From positions 114,419-178,418 of the forward strand of contig NZ_KE150262.1 of NCBI RefSeq assembly GCF_000411135.1: a DNA stretch of 64,000 nucleotides. Direction: 5' to 3'. Numbering within the stretch: the stretch's first letter is position 1; each line of letters opens with the position of its first letter. The notes beneath the pieces were generated by a model. It searched no databases, was not told the DNA's origin, and worked only from the letters and a program-made list of their open reading frames with translations. This document shows, piece after piece, positions 8,664 to 17,423 of the stretch. Origin of the DNA: Actinotignum schaalii FB123-CNA-2 (lineage in GTDB: Bacteria; Actinomycetota; Actinomycetes; Actinomycetales; Actinomycetaceae). The translations under genes were made by a program, and so were the position numbers.

Positions 8664-11600
8664 TTGCTTAAGGAAGCCACCGGTGATGCTTCCGTGCAGG
8701 GATACCAGGCCGGTATCGAACGGGTGCTTCAAATCATGTCGGCTGTGTACGCAGTTTTAGCGGCTGAAGATATCCGTTACGTCACTCCGCCCGCTTCTTT
8801 CGAAAATACCGGTCAGCGCATCCGCACTACGGAGGAGGTTCTCACCGCGAAAGCGGGGACCTGCATAGACCTCGTTCTTACGTATGCGGCCCTGGCACAA
8901 TCCTGCGGGCTACTCCCCGTGATTATTTTGGTGCCGGGGCACGCCCTCGTGGGTATTGCGAGCACGGAGGACGGCCTGCGTGAACCGGTTATTACCGAAC
9001 CGGCCTCCATCAATAATTATTTACGCTCCGGTGCGGTTCTTGCCTTGGATGCTGCTTTTTACGACGCCGCACTCAGCTTCCCGGATAACCTCAATCGCAC
9101 CAAGGCGAAGCTGACAGACGGTACTGTTCTTGCTCTCATCGGTCTGGTGGAATCGCACAGAGACGGCCTGCGCCCGCTTCCCACTCAAGCCCCGCCGGCG
9201 GCCGCCCTGCCGGACGCCTCAAGCGCGGCCTCCGCCACAGCCGAGGCCGCCACGCCTGCTCCTCACGCACATTCCCCCGCCGCGGCTATTCGAGCTGCCG
9301 GGAAACTGGCACAGCAGTTGACCGGAGAGGATTCCGCGGATTATCTCACTTTGGATACCAGCGATGCGGCCCCGGCCCGGGTGCAGCGCTGGAAGCGCGA
9401 GCTATTGGATCTCACCTTGCGCAACCGCCTCCTCAATATCAAACCGGCCAAGGAAGTTCTGGAATTTGAGGTCCGGGCTGGAATGTTGGCGGATATCGAC
9501 GATCGTATCTCCAGCGGGGATCGTATTACGATGCGCGCTCAGGATGATCTTTCCGATAATCGTTTCCTGCGCGGAACCACGGACGTGAGTGATTTATCCG
9601 ATGCCGAGGTGAGCGATGAACTGAGCGAGCGCGGCATCCTATTCGGGCACGTAACGGAGTACCGCTACACCGAGTTCTTTAAGAACTTGGCTCGTACCAC
9701 GAAAACGCTGGCGGAGGAAACCGGCTCAGCCAATCTTTATCTCATGCTCGGAACGATGCGCTACACGAGTAAAAACGGGAAAGATGCCAGCGCACCACTT
9801 TTCCTCCTCCCGGTACGGCTGGGGGGCGGTTCGGGCCGTTCTCGTTTCACGATCCAAGCCGATAACAGCGCCGAGGCCACCCCCAATCATTCTCTGGTGG
9901 AGTGGCTCCATCAGGAACACGGCGTGCATATCACCGCGCTTTCGGAGCCGAAACTTGATGCTTCCGGTCTTGATATTGACTACGCGCTCCGTGAGATTTC
10001 CGCCGCGCTGGTGCGCGAGAATCTTCCCTTTACGGTGACTCGGGATGTCTACCTAGGTATCGCAAAATTCTCCACGTTCGGAATGTGGCGGGATCTGCGC
10101 GATCACTGGGATATTTTCATGGAATCTCCGGTATTTGAACACTTGACGCTGCATCCCGGGGAAAGCTTCGTGGAACCGAGTGACCTCCCACCGATTGAGC
10201 AGATTACCCCGAACGAGGCGGAACTCAATCTTCCTATTCCCGCGGATGGTGCGCAGATGCGCGTGGTATCGGCTGCCGGCAAGGGATATAGCTTCGTGGT
10301 GGAGGGGCCTCCGGGAACCGGAAAATCCCAAACCATCACGAATATCCTGGCCCATCTCCTGGAACAGGGGAAACGGGTACTATTCGTCGCTGAGAAGCAG
10401 GCCGCGCTCGACGTCGTCAAAACACGCATGGAACGCATTGGCCTGGCACCTTTTATTCTTGATTTACACGGTGGGGAGCAACGCCCCCAGGCGATTCGGG
10501 ATCAATTGCGCGGTGCGATTGACGCGAGTGTCCATTACGATATGCACCGCTGGGATAATGCGCGGGCACTGTTGCGTTCCCGTCTAGAACCGCTCGCGGC
10601 CTACCCGGCGCTCGTGCACGGAATGAATGCGGCCGGGCATTCTCTCTGGTCGGCCGTCACCGCGTCTCTCGATCTTGGTGAGGGAGCGGTCGCGGTAGTT
10701 CCGCAACGCTTCGTCACCGCTCCGAATGCGCGGGTAACCATTGCCGCTATTGATGAAGCGCTGCCCAATATCGCGGTGCGAGCACGCAGTACCGATCTAT
10801 CCGCGATGTCCGCCTGGCGACTGGTGGGCCCGTATCACGCCCCGGTACCTGAGCTTATGCATGCTTTCGACGGGCTCGCGAGCATGGCCGCGCAATGCGA
10901 GAAGTACCCGGAACTGGCCGATACCCTCGAAAGTGTTCCACTCGGGGACGTACGTAAGGCACTTGATGGAACATCACCCCTTTTAGATCCGGATGAGGCC
11001 CGGCAGCTGGCTTCCTCCACGTGGAAAATCGCGACGGTTGCCGATAAGCTTTCCCGGCTCGCTCCCGAACTGGAGTTTTTCACTGAGATTTTCTCTCCCA
11101 CGTTCTTCGCGTACGGCGATACCTCCGCACTTAGCCGCGCGCTTGCTGAGCTCGCGGAGGGCGGCTTCTTCGGGAAGAAGAAGCGCCTGGCGGCGTACCG
11201 TTCGGCCCTTATTCCGGCGCTGCCCGCCGGGAAGGAACCGGATGTTGAAGGCGAGCACTCCCCTGACGCAGTCCGGGCCGCGCTCGGCCGGCTGAGCTAT
11301 ATGCGCCGCGCCTTAGCTGATCTGGAGACCGAACTAGAGAATATCCCGGGAGCTCGCCAGCGCGTGAGTGTGGCTCTCAGCGACCCGAGTGCTCCGGCAG
11401 CTCTCGCGGAGGCCGCGGATTCTCTCCAGCGTTCTTTGGAGCTTTCTACCCGTTTCCCCGCCCTGGTGGAGTTAACCCGCCGCGCCGGCAGCCTGGATGA
11501 TGCTCGCGCTGCGCTCGACATCATCAGCACCACCTGGAATTCCTGGGTGAATGCCGCCGATCTGCAACTCCCCTCGGAGAAGCGGTGGATGAGCGTTTTT

Positions 11601-14510
11601 AAAGAATGGTATCCGCGCTGGTCAGCAGCCGGGCGTGATTCCCTGGCTGCCGCGGTTGAATGGCGCCGTGCCACCGCGATCTTGCGTGAGAACGGCCTGG
11701 AAGAATTCCAGCACCAAATCGAAATGGGTGAGGTTCCCGACCGTGATATCTCCCTCGCCTTCCGCCGCGGGGTGGCCTCCACCAGCGCGGAAGAGCGCAT
11801 GCGGGCTTTCAGCGGTCATATTTCCCTTTCGGAACAAAATAGTTCGGATCTCACTCGCCTCCAGGAAGCTTTCGCCGCGATCCAGGGTGAAGCCACCCAA
11901 GCGCTACCGGCTACCCTTATGGCGCGGCGTTCGTTCCGCCCCGGGGAACTCCACGGGAAAGTGGGAACTCTGCGGCGTAACCTGGATCGCAAACGCGGAG
12001 CGCGCAGTTTCCGCTCACTGCTCGAAGAATTCACCGAGGAGATCCTGGAAGCCACGCCCTGTTTCTTTGCTAGCCCGGCATCGCTTGCCACGTTCGTGGA
12101 TCCGACTGCCGTAGTTTTCGACGTCGTCATTTTTGATGAGGCGAGCCAAATTACCGTTGATCAGGCAATGGGGGCCATCGGCCGCGCCAAAGCGGTTATT
12201 ATCTCCGGGGATAGCCGGCAGATGCCGCCTACGCGGTTCGGGAAAACCGGCCCGTTCAGCGGTGATGATGAGGACCTGGACGATCCGGATCGACCCCTCG
12301 TGGAGACGGTGGTCAGTGATCTGGAATCGATTCTTTCCGAGGCGGTCGAATCCGGCCTGCCGCGGCTATGGCTGTCCTGGCACTACCGTTCCCGGGATGA
12401 ATCCCTCATTGCCTTCTCTAATGAGGCCTATTACGAAGGCAAACTCTCCAGTTTCCCCTCGCCCGGTAACGCGGCACTTTTTGGCGGGGCAGGCGTGAGT
12501 ATGCGGCGCGTGGATGGAGTATTCGACCGCAGCCGCGGTGCCACTTTCCGAACGAATCGGGTGGAAGCCGAAGAAATTGTGCGTGATATTCACCGGCGCC
12601 TCAATTCCCCGGCATTAGCGCACCAATCAATCGGAGTCGTCACCTTCAATATCCAGCAGCGCAACCTCATCCTGGACTTGCTGGAAGATTCGCGCGATCC
12701 TCTTATCCGCGCCGCAATGGAACAGGAAAAGGATCCGCTTTTCGTCAAGAACCTCGAAAACGTTCAGGGCGACGAACGCGATGTCATTATTTTCTCCACC
12801 GCATTTTCACCGCGCGAGCCGGGCGGCCCCCTTCCTCTCAATTTCGGGCCGCTCAGCCGCGAGGGCGGCGAGCGCCGTTTCAACGTTGCCATTACCCGGG
12901 CCCGCAGCGAGGTGCTGGTGGTCACTTCTTTCGATCCGGAAGACATCGACCTCAATCGCACCCGCTCGCGCGGAATGCAGGACTTGCGTGAATATATGCT
13001 GCGGGCTCGCGCCCGTACTCAGAACGACGGCGCAGCTACCGCACCGGTGGATACGGATGCGGAAGGAAGTTCCGCTCTTCCCCGCGCCCTGAGCATTAAC
13101 GACAACCCGGTCCGTGACCGACTCATGCACGAACTGCGCGAGCGCGGCTGGGAAGTGGAGGCCGATTACGGCCTCTCGAGTTACACCCTAGATATCGTGG
13201 TGCGCGAGCCGGGGAGCAAGGTATGGCTTCTGGCTGTCATGTTCGATGATGAAAAGTGGAGTTCGCTCCCCACCGTGACTGATCGGGATATCACTCCGCA
13301 GCTGCTGACCTCCATGATGGGGTGGCTCGCGGTGGAACGGGTGTGGCTTCCGGAGCTGCGTCGCGATGCGGCCGGGGTTATTGACCGCATTGATGCATCG
13401 GCACGGGCAGCCAAGGAACGGTACGCGGCGGAGGAACGGAAGGCAGAAAAACGCCAGGAACGGGCCGCGAAGAAGCTGGCCGGCCGCAAAGCCAAACTCG
13501 CCCGCCAGGCAGCAGCGGATAGCGATGCCGCGGCTGGCGAGGAGCTCACTCGAAACGCGAAACTTACTCCGAAGCCGGAGTTCACCTCGGCCCCGGAAGG
13601 CAGCCGCACTCCAGTGAGCGCCGGCCAAAAGTCAGTAAGCGCCCACCAGGACCCGGATGCTGAACCGGCCCTCACCTGGCGCGAAGTCCCCTCGGCGCAG
13701 CGCAGCACGCACACAAAAGCGAAACGTGCGGCTGAGCCAGCGCAGCACGGCACCCAGGAGGACCCGCAAACAACCCCGCAATCTGCCCCGCAACCGAAGC
13801 GAAGTACAATTCGAGTCGCTCTCAAACCAGCCACCCCGGAAAATCCCACTAATACTTCTGAGGAACGCTGGCGTTTTGGTGAAGCCTGGGAAAAACACGG
13901 CACGAAACCCGGAGAATCTGTCCGTCAAACAAGCGCGAGCGTTGATGACTGGGGTACCGATATTCCGCCATGCCCAGCACCGTTAACTCTCCCGGACACG
14001 TCGCTCTTGGGAAGTCGGGAGGAGCTGGAATTCCCCATGTCTACCGCGCGAACAGCCGAAGTTCGCGAAGCTGTGCGGGAGATGATCGAAGAGAGTGCAC
14101 CGCTTCCTCTGCAGTCCTTGCGGGTAGCGATTGTTAAGAGGTTCGGGCGGCAACGAACTTCCGAGAAGGTTAACAAAATACTCGATACCTTCATCCCTCA
14201 GGATCAGATTTTCGTTGATGATTCCGATGGCCAAGAATTCGTATGGCCTGAGGATGTCTACCCGGAGAATTGGCATTACTACCGGCCCTATCCCGGCCGA
14301 GGCATCAACGAGATTCCACTGCGCGAAATCTATAATATGGCGCGCGTATTGGTTGACAAGTATCCGGGAGAATACCGGTGGGGCGAATACCCTGATGAGG
14401 ATTTCGTGCGCCGTATTCTCAAAGAATTCAGTCTCTTGCGGCTCAGCCCGGATTCCCAAGCTCGGGTGAGCGAAGCGGTGCTTTTGTACGGTAACGAGCA
14501 CCGGGACTAG
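8664..14510 (+). CDS. DUF4011 superfamily 1 helicase with Vsr-like nuclease domain (Hhe-like), N-terminus frameshifted
   Basis: The first in-frame start (TTG 8664) gives 1948 residues, but homology extends upstream in this frame to 8397, so the natural protein is longer. Domains in order: transglutaminase-like segment (GTCIDLVLTYA, VPGHALVGI, about 70-100), DUF4011 (RELLDLTLRNRLLNI, about 245), Walker A GPPGTGKSQT (about 548), Walker B VIFDEASQ (about 1157), helicase motif VI-like NVAITRARSEV (about 1406), a Vsr/DUF559-like nuclease module (SSYTLDIVVREPGS to VERVWLPELRRD, about 1485-1570), a charged disordered linker, and a C-terminal DUF3320 (about 1790-1860). From memory, this architecture is that of the Hhe antiphage system. 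The toxin-antitoxin neighbours fit a defence patch. Whether the frameshifted gene still works is unknown. Confidence 0.85.
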   Translation: MLKEATGDASVQGYQAGIERVLQIMSAVYAVLAAEDIRYVTPPASFENTGQRIRTTEEVLTAKAGTCIDLVLTYAALAQSCGLLPVIILVPGHALVGIASTEDGLREPVITEPASINNYLRSGAVLALDAAFYDAALSFPDNLNRTKAKLTDGTVLALIGLVESHRDGLRPLPTQAPPAAALPDASSAASATAEAATPAPHAHSPAAAIRAAGKLAQQLTGEDSADYLTLDTSDAAPARVQRWKRELLDLTLRNRLLNIKPAKEVLEFEVRAGMLADIDDRISSGDRITMRAQDDLSDNRFLRGTTDVSDLSDAEVSDELSERGILFGHVTEYRYTEFFKNLARTTKTLAEETGSANLYLMLGTMRYTSKNGKDASAPLFLLPVRLGGGSGRSRFTIQADNSAEATPNHSLVEWLHQEHGVHITALSEPKLDASGLDIDYALREISAALVRENLPFTVTRDVYLGIAKFSTFGMWRDLRDHWDIFMESPVFEHLTLHPGESFVEPSDLPPIEQITPNEAELNLPIPADGAQMRVVSAAGKGYSFVVEGPPGTGKSQTITNILAHLLEQGKRVLFVAEKQAALDVVKTRMERIGLAPFILDLHGGEQRPQAIRDQLRGAIDASVHYDMHRWDNARALLRSRLEPLAAYPALVHGMNAAGHSLWSAVTASLDLGEGAVAVVPQRFVTAPNARVTIAAIDEALPNIAVRARSTDLSAMSAWRLVGPYHAPVPELMHAFDGLASMAAQCEKYPELADTLESVPLGDVRKALDGTSPLLDPDEARQLASSTWKIATVADKLSRLAPELEFFTEIFSPTFFAYGDTSALSRALAELAEGGFFGKKKRLAAYRSALIPALPAGKEPDVEGEHSPDAVRAALGRLSYMRRALADLETELENIPGARQRVSVALSDPSAPAALAEAADSLQRSLELSTRFPALVELTRRAGSLDDARAALDIISTTWNSWVNAADLQLPSEKRWMSVFKEWYPRWSAAGRDSLAAAVEWRRATAILRENGLEEFQHQIEMGEVPDRDISLAFRRGVASTSAEERMRAFSGHISLSEQNSSDLTRLQEAFAAIQGEATQALPATLMARRSFRPGELHGKVGTLRRNLDRKRGARSFRSLLEEFTEEILEATPCFFASPASLATFVDPTAVVFDVVIFDEASQITVDQAMGAIGRAKAVIISGDSRQMPPTRFGKTGPFSGDDEDLDDPDRPLVETVVSDLESILSEAVESGLPRLWLSWHYRSRDESLIAFSNEAYYEGKLSSFPSPGNAALFGGAGVSMRRVDGVFDRSRGATFRTNRVEAEEIVRDIHRRLNSPALAHQSIGVVTFNIQQRNLILDLLEDSRDPLIRAAMEQEKDPLFVKNLENVQGDERDVIIFSTAFSPREPGGPLPLNFGPLSREGGERRFNVAITRARSEVLVVTSFDPEDIDLNRTRSRGMQDLREYMLRARARTQNDGAATAPVDTDAEGSSALPRALSINDNPVRDRLMHELRERGWEVEADYGLSSYTLDIVVREPGSKVWLLAVMFDDEKWSSLPTVTDRDITPQLLTSMMGWLAVERVWLPELRRDAAGVIDRIDASARAAKERYAAEERKAEKRQERAAKKLAGRKAKLARQAAADSDAAAGEELTRNAKLTPKPEFTSAPEGSRTPVSAGQKSVSAHQDPDAEPALTWREVPSAQRSTHTKAKRAAEPAQHGTQEDPQTTPQSAPQPKRSTIRVALKPATPENPTNTSEERWRFGEAWEKHGTKPGESVRQTSASVDDWGTDIPPCPAPLTLPDTSLLGSREELEFPMSTARTAEVREAVREMIEESAPLPLQSLRVAIVKRFGRQRTSEKVNKILDTFIPQDQIFVDDSDGQEFVWPEDVYPENWHYYRPYPGRGINEIPLREIYNMARVLVDKYPGEYRWGEYPDEDFVRRILKEFSLLRLSPDSQARVSEAVLLYGNEHRD

Positions 14511-14518
14511 CCGGCAGC

Positions 14519-14562
14519 AAAGCGGCTCCCGCACTGAACGTAATGCGGGAGCCGCTTATTTT
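14519..14562. terminator. Terminator after the DUF4011 helicase
   Basis: A 13-bp perfect stem, AGCGGCTCCCGCA with its complement at 14544-14556, encloses a 10-nt loop and is followed by TATTTTCT. It begins 10 bp after the helicase stop and also ends the opposing toxin-antitoxin side, so it may work in both directions. Confidence 0.8.
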
Positions 14563-14703
14563 CTACCATTCAAGCGGATCGCTTGTGCCGCGCTCGTGGC
14601 GGGCCGCCTTAACGGATTCTGCGAAGCCGGGAGTGCTCACTAAGCGCAAAGTTTCGTGAAGGGCCCGCCAGTTATCCTCGCTCACCAGAACGGCATTGGC
14701 CCC
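14563..14703 (-). pseudogene. Remnant of a second YefM-type antitoxin (C-terminal part)
   Basis: Reading the minus strand to the TAG at 14563-14565 gives a peptide that includes NAVLVSEDNWRALHETLRL and PGFAESVKAAR and ends in DPLEW. This closely matches the C-terminal 45 residues of the intact antitoxin at 15143 (NAVLVGEDDWRAIQETLYL, ending ALDW). The N-terminal DNA-binding half is missing and the sequence runs directly into a remnant of the ABC permease 3' end. The paired toxin copy is not present. This is a scar of tandem duplication followed by deletion. Confidence 0.8.
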
Positions 14704-14712
14704 CTGGCCCGC

Positions 14713-14868
14713 TTACCCGAGCGGGCGGCTCCGGTAGAGGCGCGGTGCGAGCCAGAGGAGCGCGCAGGCAGCGAGCGCCGTCGTCGTTCCTATCCACCCC
14801 ACAGGCCCGCGGCCAGAACCACCACGGAAAGCAGAAGAACGATCGCGAGCAGCCAGAGCGCCGCTAAC
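14713..14868 (-). pseudogene. Remnant of duplicated ABC permease 3' end
   Basis: Bases 14711-14800 align with 15431-15520 at an offset of exactly 720 bp, with the first 50 bases almost identical (stop codon and the RLYRSRPLG end included). After about 100 bp the match jumps to the part of the permease gene near 15680-15738 (GGCCAGAACCACCACGGAAA), so about 150 bp are deleted within the copy. No start or complete frame survives. Together with the antitoxin remnant it shows that a permease-end/antitoxin unit was once duplicated here. Confidence 0.8.
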
Positions 14869-14879
14869 GCTTGCCAGAT

Positions 14880-15149
14880 TTACTCGTAGTGCGTCCACAT
14901 CCTTAGAATCGTGACACACCTACGTTTTTCATCCACTTCGTAAACAAGGCGATGCTGAATATTGATCCTTCGCGAAAAGCATCCCGAAAGTTCACCAATA
15001 AGCTTCTCGTATCGCGGCGGTGTCTCAAAGGGATCGCGCGTTAAGATTTCGAGCAACTGGGCGGTCTTGATTTTAAGACCGCTTTGAGAGAGAAGTTTCG
15101 CGTCTTTTCGAGCCTGACGAGAGAATTCTAACGACCACGCCTCTACCAA
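14880..15149 (-). CDS. Txe/YoeB-family toxin
   Basis: This 89-residue RelE-superfamily toxin would be an mRNA interferase acting at the ribosomal A site. The features match YoeB: SGCFSRRI (conserved Arg pair), INIQHRLVYEVD, and a C-terminal WTHYE where the His-Tyr pair corresponds to the catalytic HY end of YoeB. Its start lies inside the antitoxin gene (7-bp overlap), the usual antitoxin-first operon order. It is expected to be silenced by the cognate antitoxin and transcribed from the operator at 15388-15405. Confidence 0.9.
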   Translation of the reverse strand: MVEAWSLEFSRQARKDAKLLSQSGLKIKTAQLLEILTRDPFETPPRYEKLIGELSGCFSRRINIQHRLVYEVDEKRRCVTILRMWTHYE

Positions 15150-15379
15150 TCGAGAGCCTCACTCGTGCCACCCTCACGCCGAGCCTCCTTTACCGACTCA
15201 ACGAAACCGGGAATGTTCGACAAGTACAAGGTTTCTTGAATAGCACGCCAGTCATCTTCCCCAACCAGGACAGCGTTATGGCGTTGCCCCGAAATGGTAA
15301 CCGGGGTGCTTTCCTCGTTTACGACATCGATAAGACGATACAGATTCGCTCTAGCCGCGGTAGTGGTTATAACGTTCAT
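15143..15379 (-). CDS. YefM/Phd-family antitoxin
   Basis: This 78-residue antitoxin begins MNVITTTAARANLYRLID, the typical YefM DNA-binding N-terminus, followed by a flexible C-terminal tail (PGFVESVKEARREGG) that would wrap the toxin. The ATG at 15379 is chosen over the longer frame to 15520 because the family starts there and because a paired operator sits 9-26 bp upstream. It is the first gene of the pair, overlapping the toxin by 7 bp. A truncated second copy of its C-terminus lies at 14563-14703. Confidence 0.9.
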   Translation of the reverse strand: MNVITTTAARANLYRLIDVVNEESTPVTISGQRHNAVLVGEDDWRAIQETLYLSNIPGFVESVKEARREGGTSEALDW

Positions 15380-15387
15380 ACCAGCAG

Positions 15388-15405
15388 CGTACGCCATTCC
15401 GTACG
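15388..15405. promoter_or_regulatory. Paired CGTACG operator of the toxin-antitoxin operon
   Basis: Two perfect hexamer palindromes CGTACG, at 15388-15393 and 15400-15405, have centres exactly 12 bp apart, immediately upstream of the antitoxin ATG. The E. coli yefM-yoeB operator, as I recall, uses TGTACA-core repeats with the same 12-bp spacing. The match supports autoregulation by the antitoxin-toxin complex. Confidence 0.6.
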
Positions 15406-15432
15406 AACTCTCTAGAGGTACTCCCCTCCCGC

Positions 15433-16227
15433 TTACCCGAGCGGGCGGCTCCGGTAGAGGCGCAGTGCGAGCCAGAGGAGCGCGAAGGCCGCGAGCGCCG
15501 TCGTCGCTACTATCCACCACAGGCCCGGGACCTCAGCACCACTCGCCACCGCACCCACCGCATCATTCAAACCGAGCGGGCTGTAGCGCGCGCCCGCCTC
15601 CCACATGCCGCCGAAAGCTAGCACGAGGTACGCAACGAAACCGATACCAGCACTGGCCAGCATATTTCCCGTTGCCACTGCGGCCAGAACCACCACGGAA
15701 AGCAAGAAAACAATGGCGAGCAGCCAGAGTGCCGCGGCTCCCAGGAGCGCGAGCACGGCGCCGTCGTCGAAAAGAATGCGGGTGAGAAGGCCGGCCACCG
15801 CGCTGCCACCGAAAGCCACCGCTGCCACCAGGAGCACCGTGCTCAGCATTTTCCCGGCGAAAACGGCCGTGCGGCTCACCGAACGCGTTACGATCAACAC
15901 CACCGCGCCGCCGAGCATCCCCGTGACGATCTGGTAGGCGCCGAGCATCACGAAAAGCACCCCGAAAATCTGGTGGAGGTTTTTCACCCATTGCGCGTGT
16001 GCCTGGATCCAGGTGGGCTCGGGCATGGCTGCGCCGAGCGCCGCCGCGGTATCCGGCCCGGCCAGCGCGGCAATAATATCGGGAGCGTAGAGCGCCGTCA
16101 GCGGGGAGACCGCCGCGAGCAGCAGCGCCAGACCGAGCACCACCCAGGTGCTGGGCACGCGCAGCAGACGGCGCAGGTCGTAGCGCAGCACCGCTCGGTT
16201 GCCGGTGCGGATTTCTGCGGAACTCAT
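15433..16227 (-). CDS. ABC transporter permease
   Basis: This 264-residue integral membrane protein has six or so predicted helices (for example STWVVLGLALLLAAVSPL, VLFVMLGAYQIVTGMLGGAVVLI, ALWLLAIVFLLSVVVLAAVATG). It resembles ABC-2-type permeases in which export is paired with a separate ATPase. It overlaps the ATPase gene by 4 bp (ATGA), so the two are coupled. A degenerate copy of its 3' end lies 720 bp downstream at 14713-14868. The substrate cannot be inferred; similar PadR-linked ABC-2 systems often export drugs, peptides or lipids. Confidence 0.85.
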   Translation of the reverse strand: MSSAEIRTGNRAVLRYDLRRLLRVPSTWVVLGLALLLAAVSPLTALYAPDIIAALAGPDTAAALGAAMPEPTWIQAHAQWVKNLHQIFGVLFVMLGAYQIVTGMLGGAVVLIVTRSVSRTAVFAGKMLSTVLLVAAVAFGGSAVAGLLTRILFDDGAVLALLGAAALWLLAIVFLLSVVVLAAVATGNMLASAGIGFVAYLVLAFGGMWEAGARYSPLGLNDAVGAVASGAEVPGLWWIVATTALAAFALLWLALRLYRSRPLG

Positions 16228-17066
16228 TGGCTTACCCTTCCGCGCGAGAGGTATTCGTACACATGCTGGAGCGAGGGTGGGGCGACATCAAGTTGCGCCT
16301 CCACGCCCGCGGCCCCGCACGCTGCCGCGATAGCGCTACGCGCCGCGTCGGTTTCCTCGCGTGCCACGCTCACCTGCACCGTGGCGCGTTCGGGCCGGTA
16401 GAGCGCGAGCACTTCATCGAGGGGCCCTTCGGCCAGGAGCGTGCCCTCGTGCAACATCCCCACGTGGTCGCACACCTGCTGCACATCCGCGAGCAGATGC
16501 GAGGTGAGAAGCACGGTGGTGCGCCCGGCCAGCTCGCGAATAATATTCAGCACATCCGCGCGGCCGAGCGGATCGAGGGCGCTCGTCGGTTCATCCAGCA
16601 CCAGGAGCCGCGGGGCACCCACCAGCGCCAGGGCAATTCCCAGGCGCTGCGTCATGCCGCGGGAAAACCCGCCGATATTCCCTGGGGCGCGGGTCAGGCC
16701 CACCAGCTCGAGTAGATTAGCGGCCCGGCGGCGAGCCACCGCGCGTTCCACCCCGGACACCTCGCCGAAAAATTCGAGGGCCTGCGGCGCGCTCATCCAC
16801 CCCGGCAGGCTGGGTACGTCCGGAAGGTAGGCGACGCCGGGCACCGGAGCAGCCGGCAGCGTCCCCCGCTCAAACCCGAGCACCCGCGCCGTGCCGGAAC
16901 TGGCGGCGATAAGCCCCAGCAGAATTTTAATTGTGGTAGTTTTCCCGGCGCCGTTTCCGCCGATCAACCCGTACACCGAGCCCGCGGGAACGTGCAAATT
17001 AACATTCGTGAGGGCGGCGAGCCCCGCGAAATTCTTACTGAGATTTTCGGTGCGAACCGCGTACAT
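16224..17066 (-). CDS. ABC transporter ATP-binding protein
   Basis: This 280-residue ATPase has Walker A GGNGAGKTTTIK (about residue 38), the ABC signature FSRGMTQRL, Walker B LLVLDEPTSALDP and a switch-like LLTSHLL. The ATG at 17066 follows the stop of the PLDc_N gene by one base; an ATG three codons upstream is possible. The C-terminal 70 residues form the extra domain often seen in ABC-2 importer/exporter ATPases. It would power the adjacent permease. The operon starts with a PadR regulator, suggesting induction by the exported compound. Confidence 0.9.
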   Translation of the reverse strand: MYAVRTENLSKNFAGLAALTNVNLHVPAGSVYGLIGGNGAGKTTTIKILLGLIAASSGTARVLGFERGTLPAAPVPGVAYLPDVPSLPGWMSAPQALEFFGEVSGVERAVARRRAANLLELVGLTRAPGNIGGFSRGMTQRLGIALALVGAPRLLVLDEPTSALDPLGRADVLNIIRELAGRTTVLLTSHLLADVQQVCDHVGMLHEGTLLAEGPLDEVLALYRPERATVQVSVAREETDAARSAIAAACGAAGVEAQLDVAPPSLQHVYEYLSRGRVSQ

Positions 17067-17067
17067 G

Positions 17068-17421
17068 CTACCCATAGAGCTCACGCACCGTGTCGCTCGC
17101 GTTGGCGGATTGTGACGGGGACGTAGTTTCCGTGGCGGCACCGGTTGCCCCGGTAGCAGCGGCAGCCCGCCGTTCTTCCCAGGCCTGCCGCTGCGCCAAT
17201 GCCTGACGCGCCCGCGCGTACATAAGGAGGAACAGCAAGATCCCCACCAGCGAGCCGAGCAGAATAATCACCGCCCACCCCGGGCGCGGCACCCCGGCGA
17301 GCTGCCGCTCCGGCCACCGCGACAGCAGCACCAGGCTCGTGATCAGCAGGGCGAGTTGAATCAGTGCCACGATTCCCAGGGCGATCTGCGCCGCCGCGGG
17401 CAAAGCAAGAAAATCTTCCAT
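17068..17421 (-). CDS. PLDc_N-domain small membrane protein
   Basis: The 117-residue protein has two transmembrane helices (ALGIVALIQLALLITSLVLL and WAVIILLGSLVGILLFLLMYARAR) separated by a short loop, the layout of the PLDc_N (phospholipase D N-terminal-like) family, then a charged Ala/Thr-rich tail. No phospholipase catalytic domain is present. It lies 2 bp after the DUF5808-like gene and abuts the ATPase gene, in the PadR operon. It may be an accessory subunit of the transporter; this is inferred from position only. Confidence 0.75.
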   Translation of the reverse strand: MEDFLALPAAAQIALGIVALIQLALLITSLVLLSRWPERQLAGVPRPGWAVIILLGSLVGILLFLLMYARARQALAQRQAWEERRAAAATGATGAATETTSPSQSANASDTVRELYG

Positions 17422-17423
17422 GG

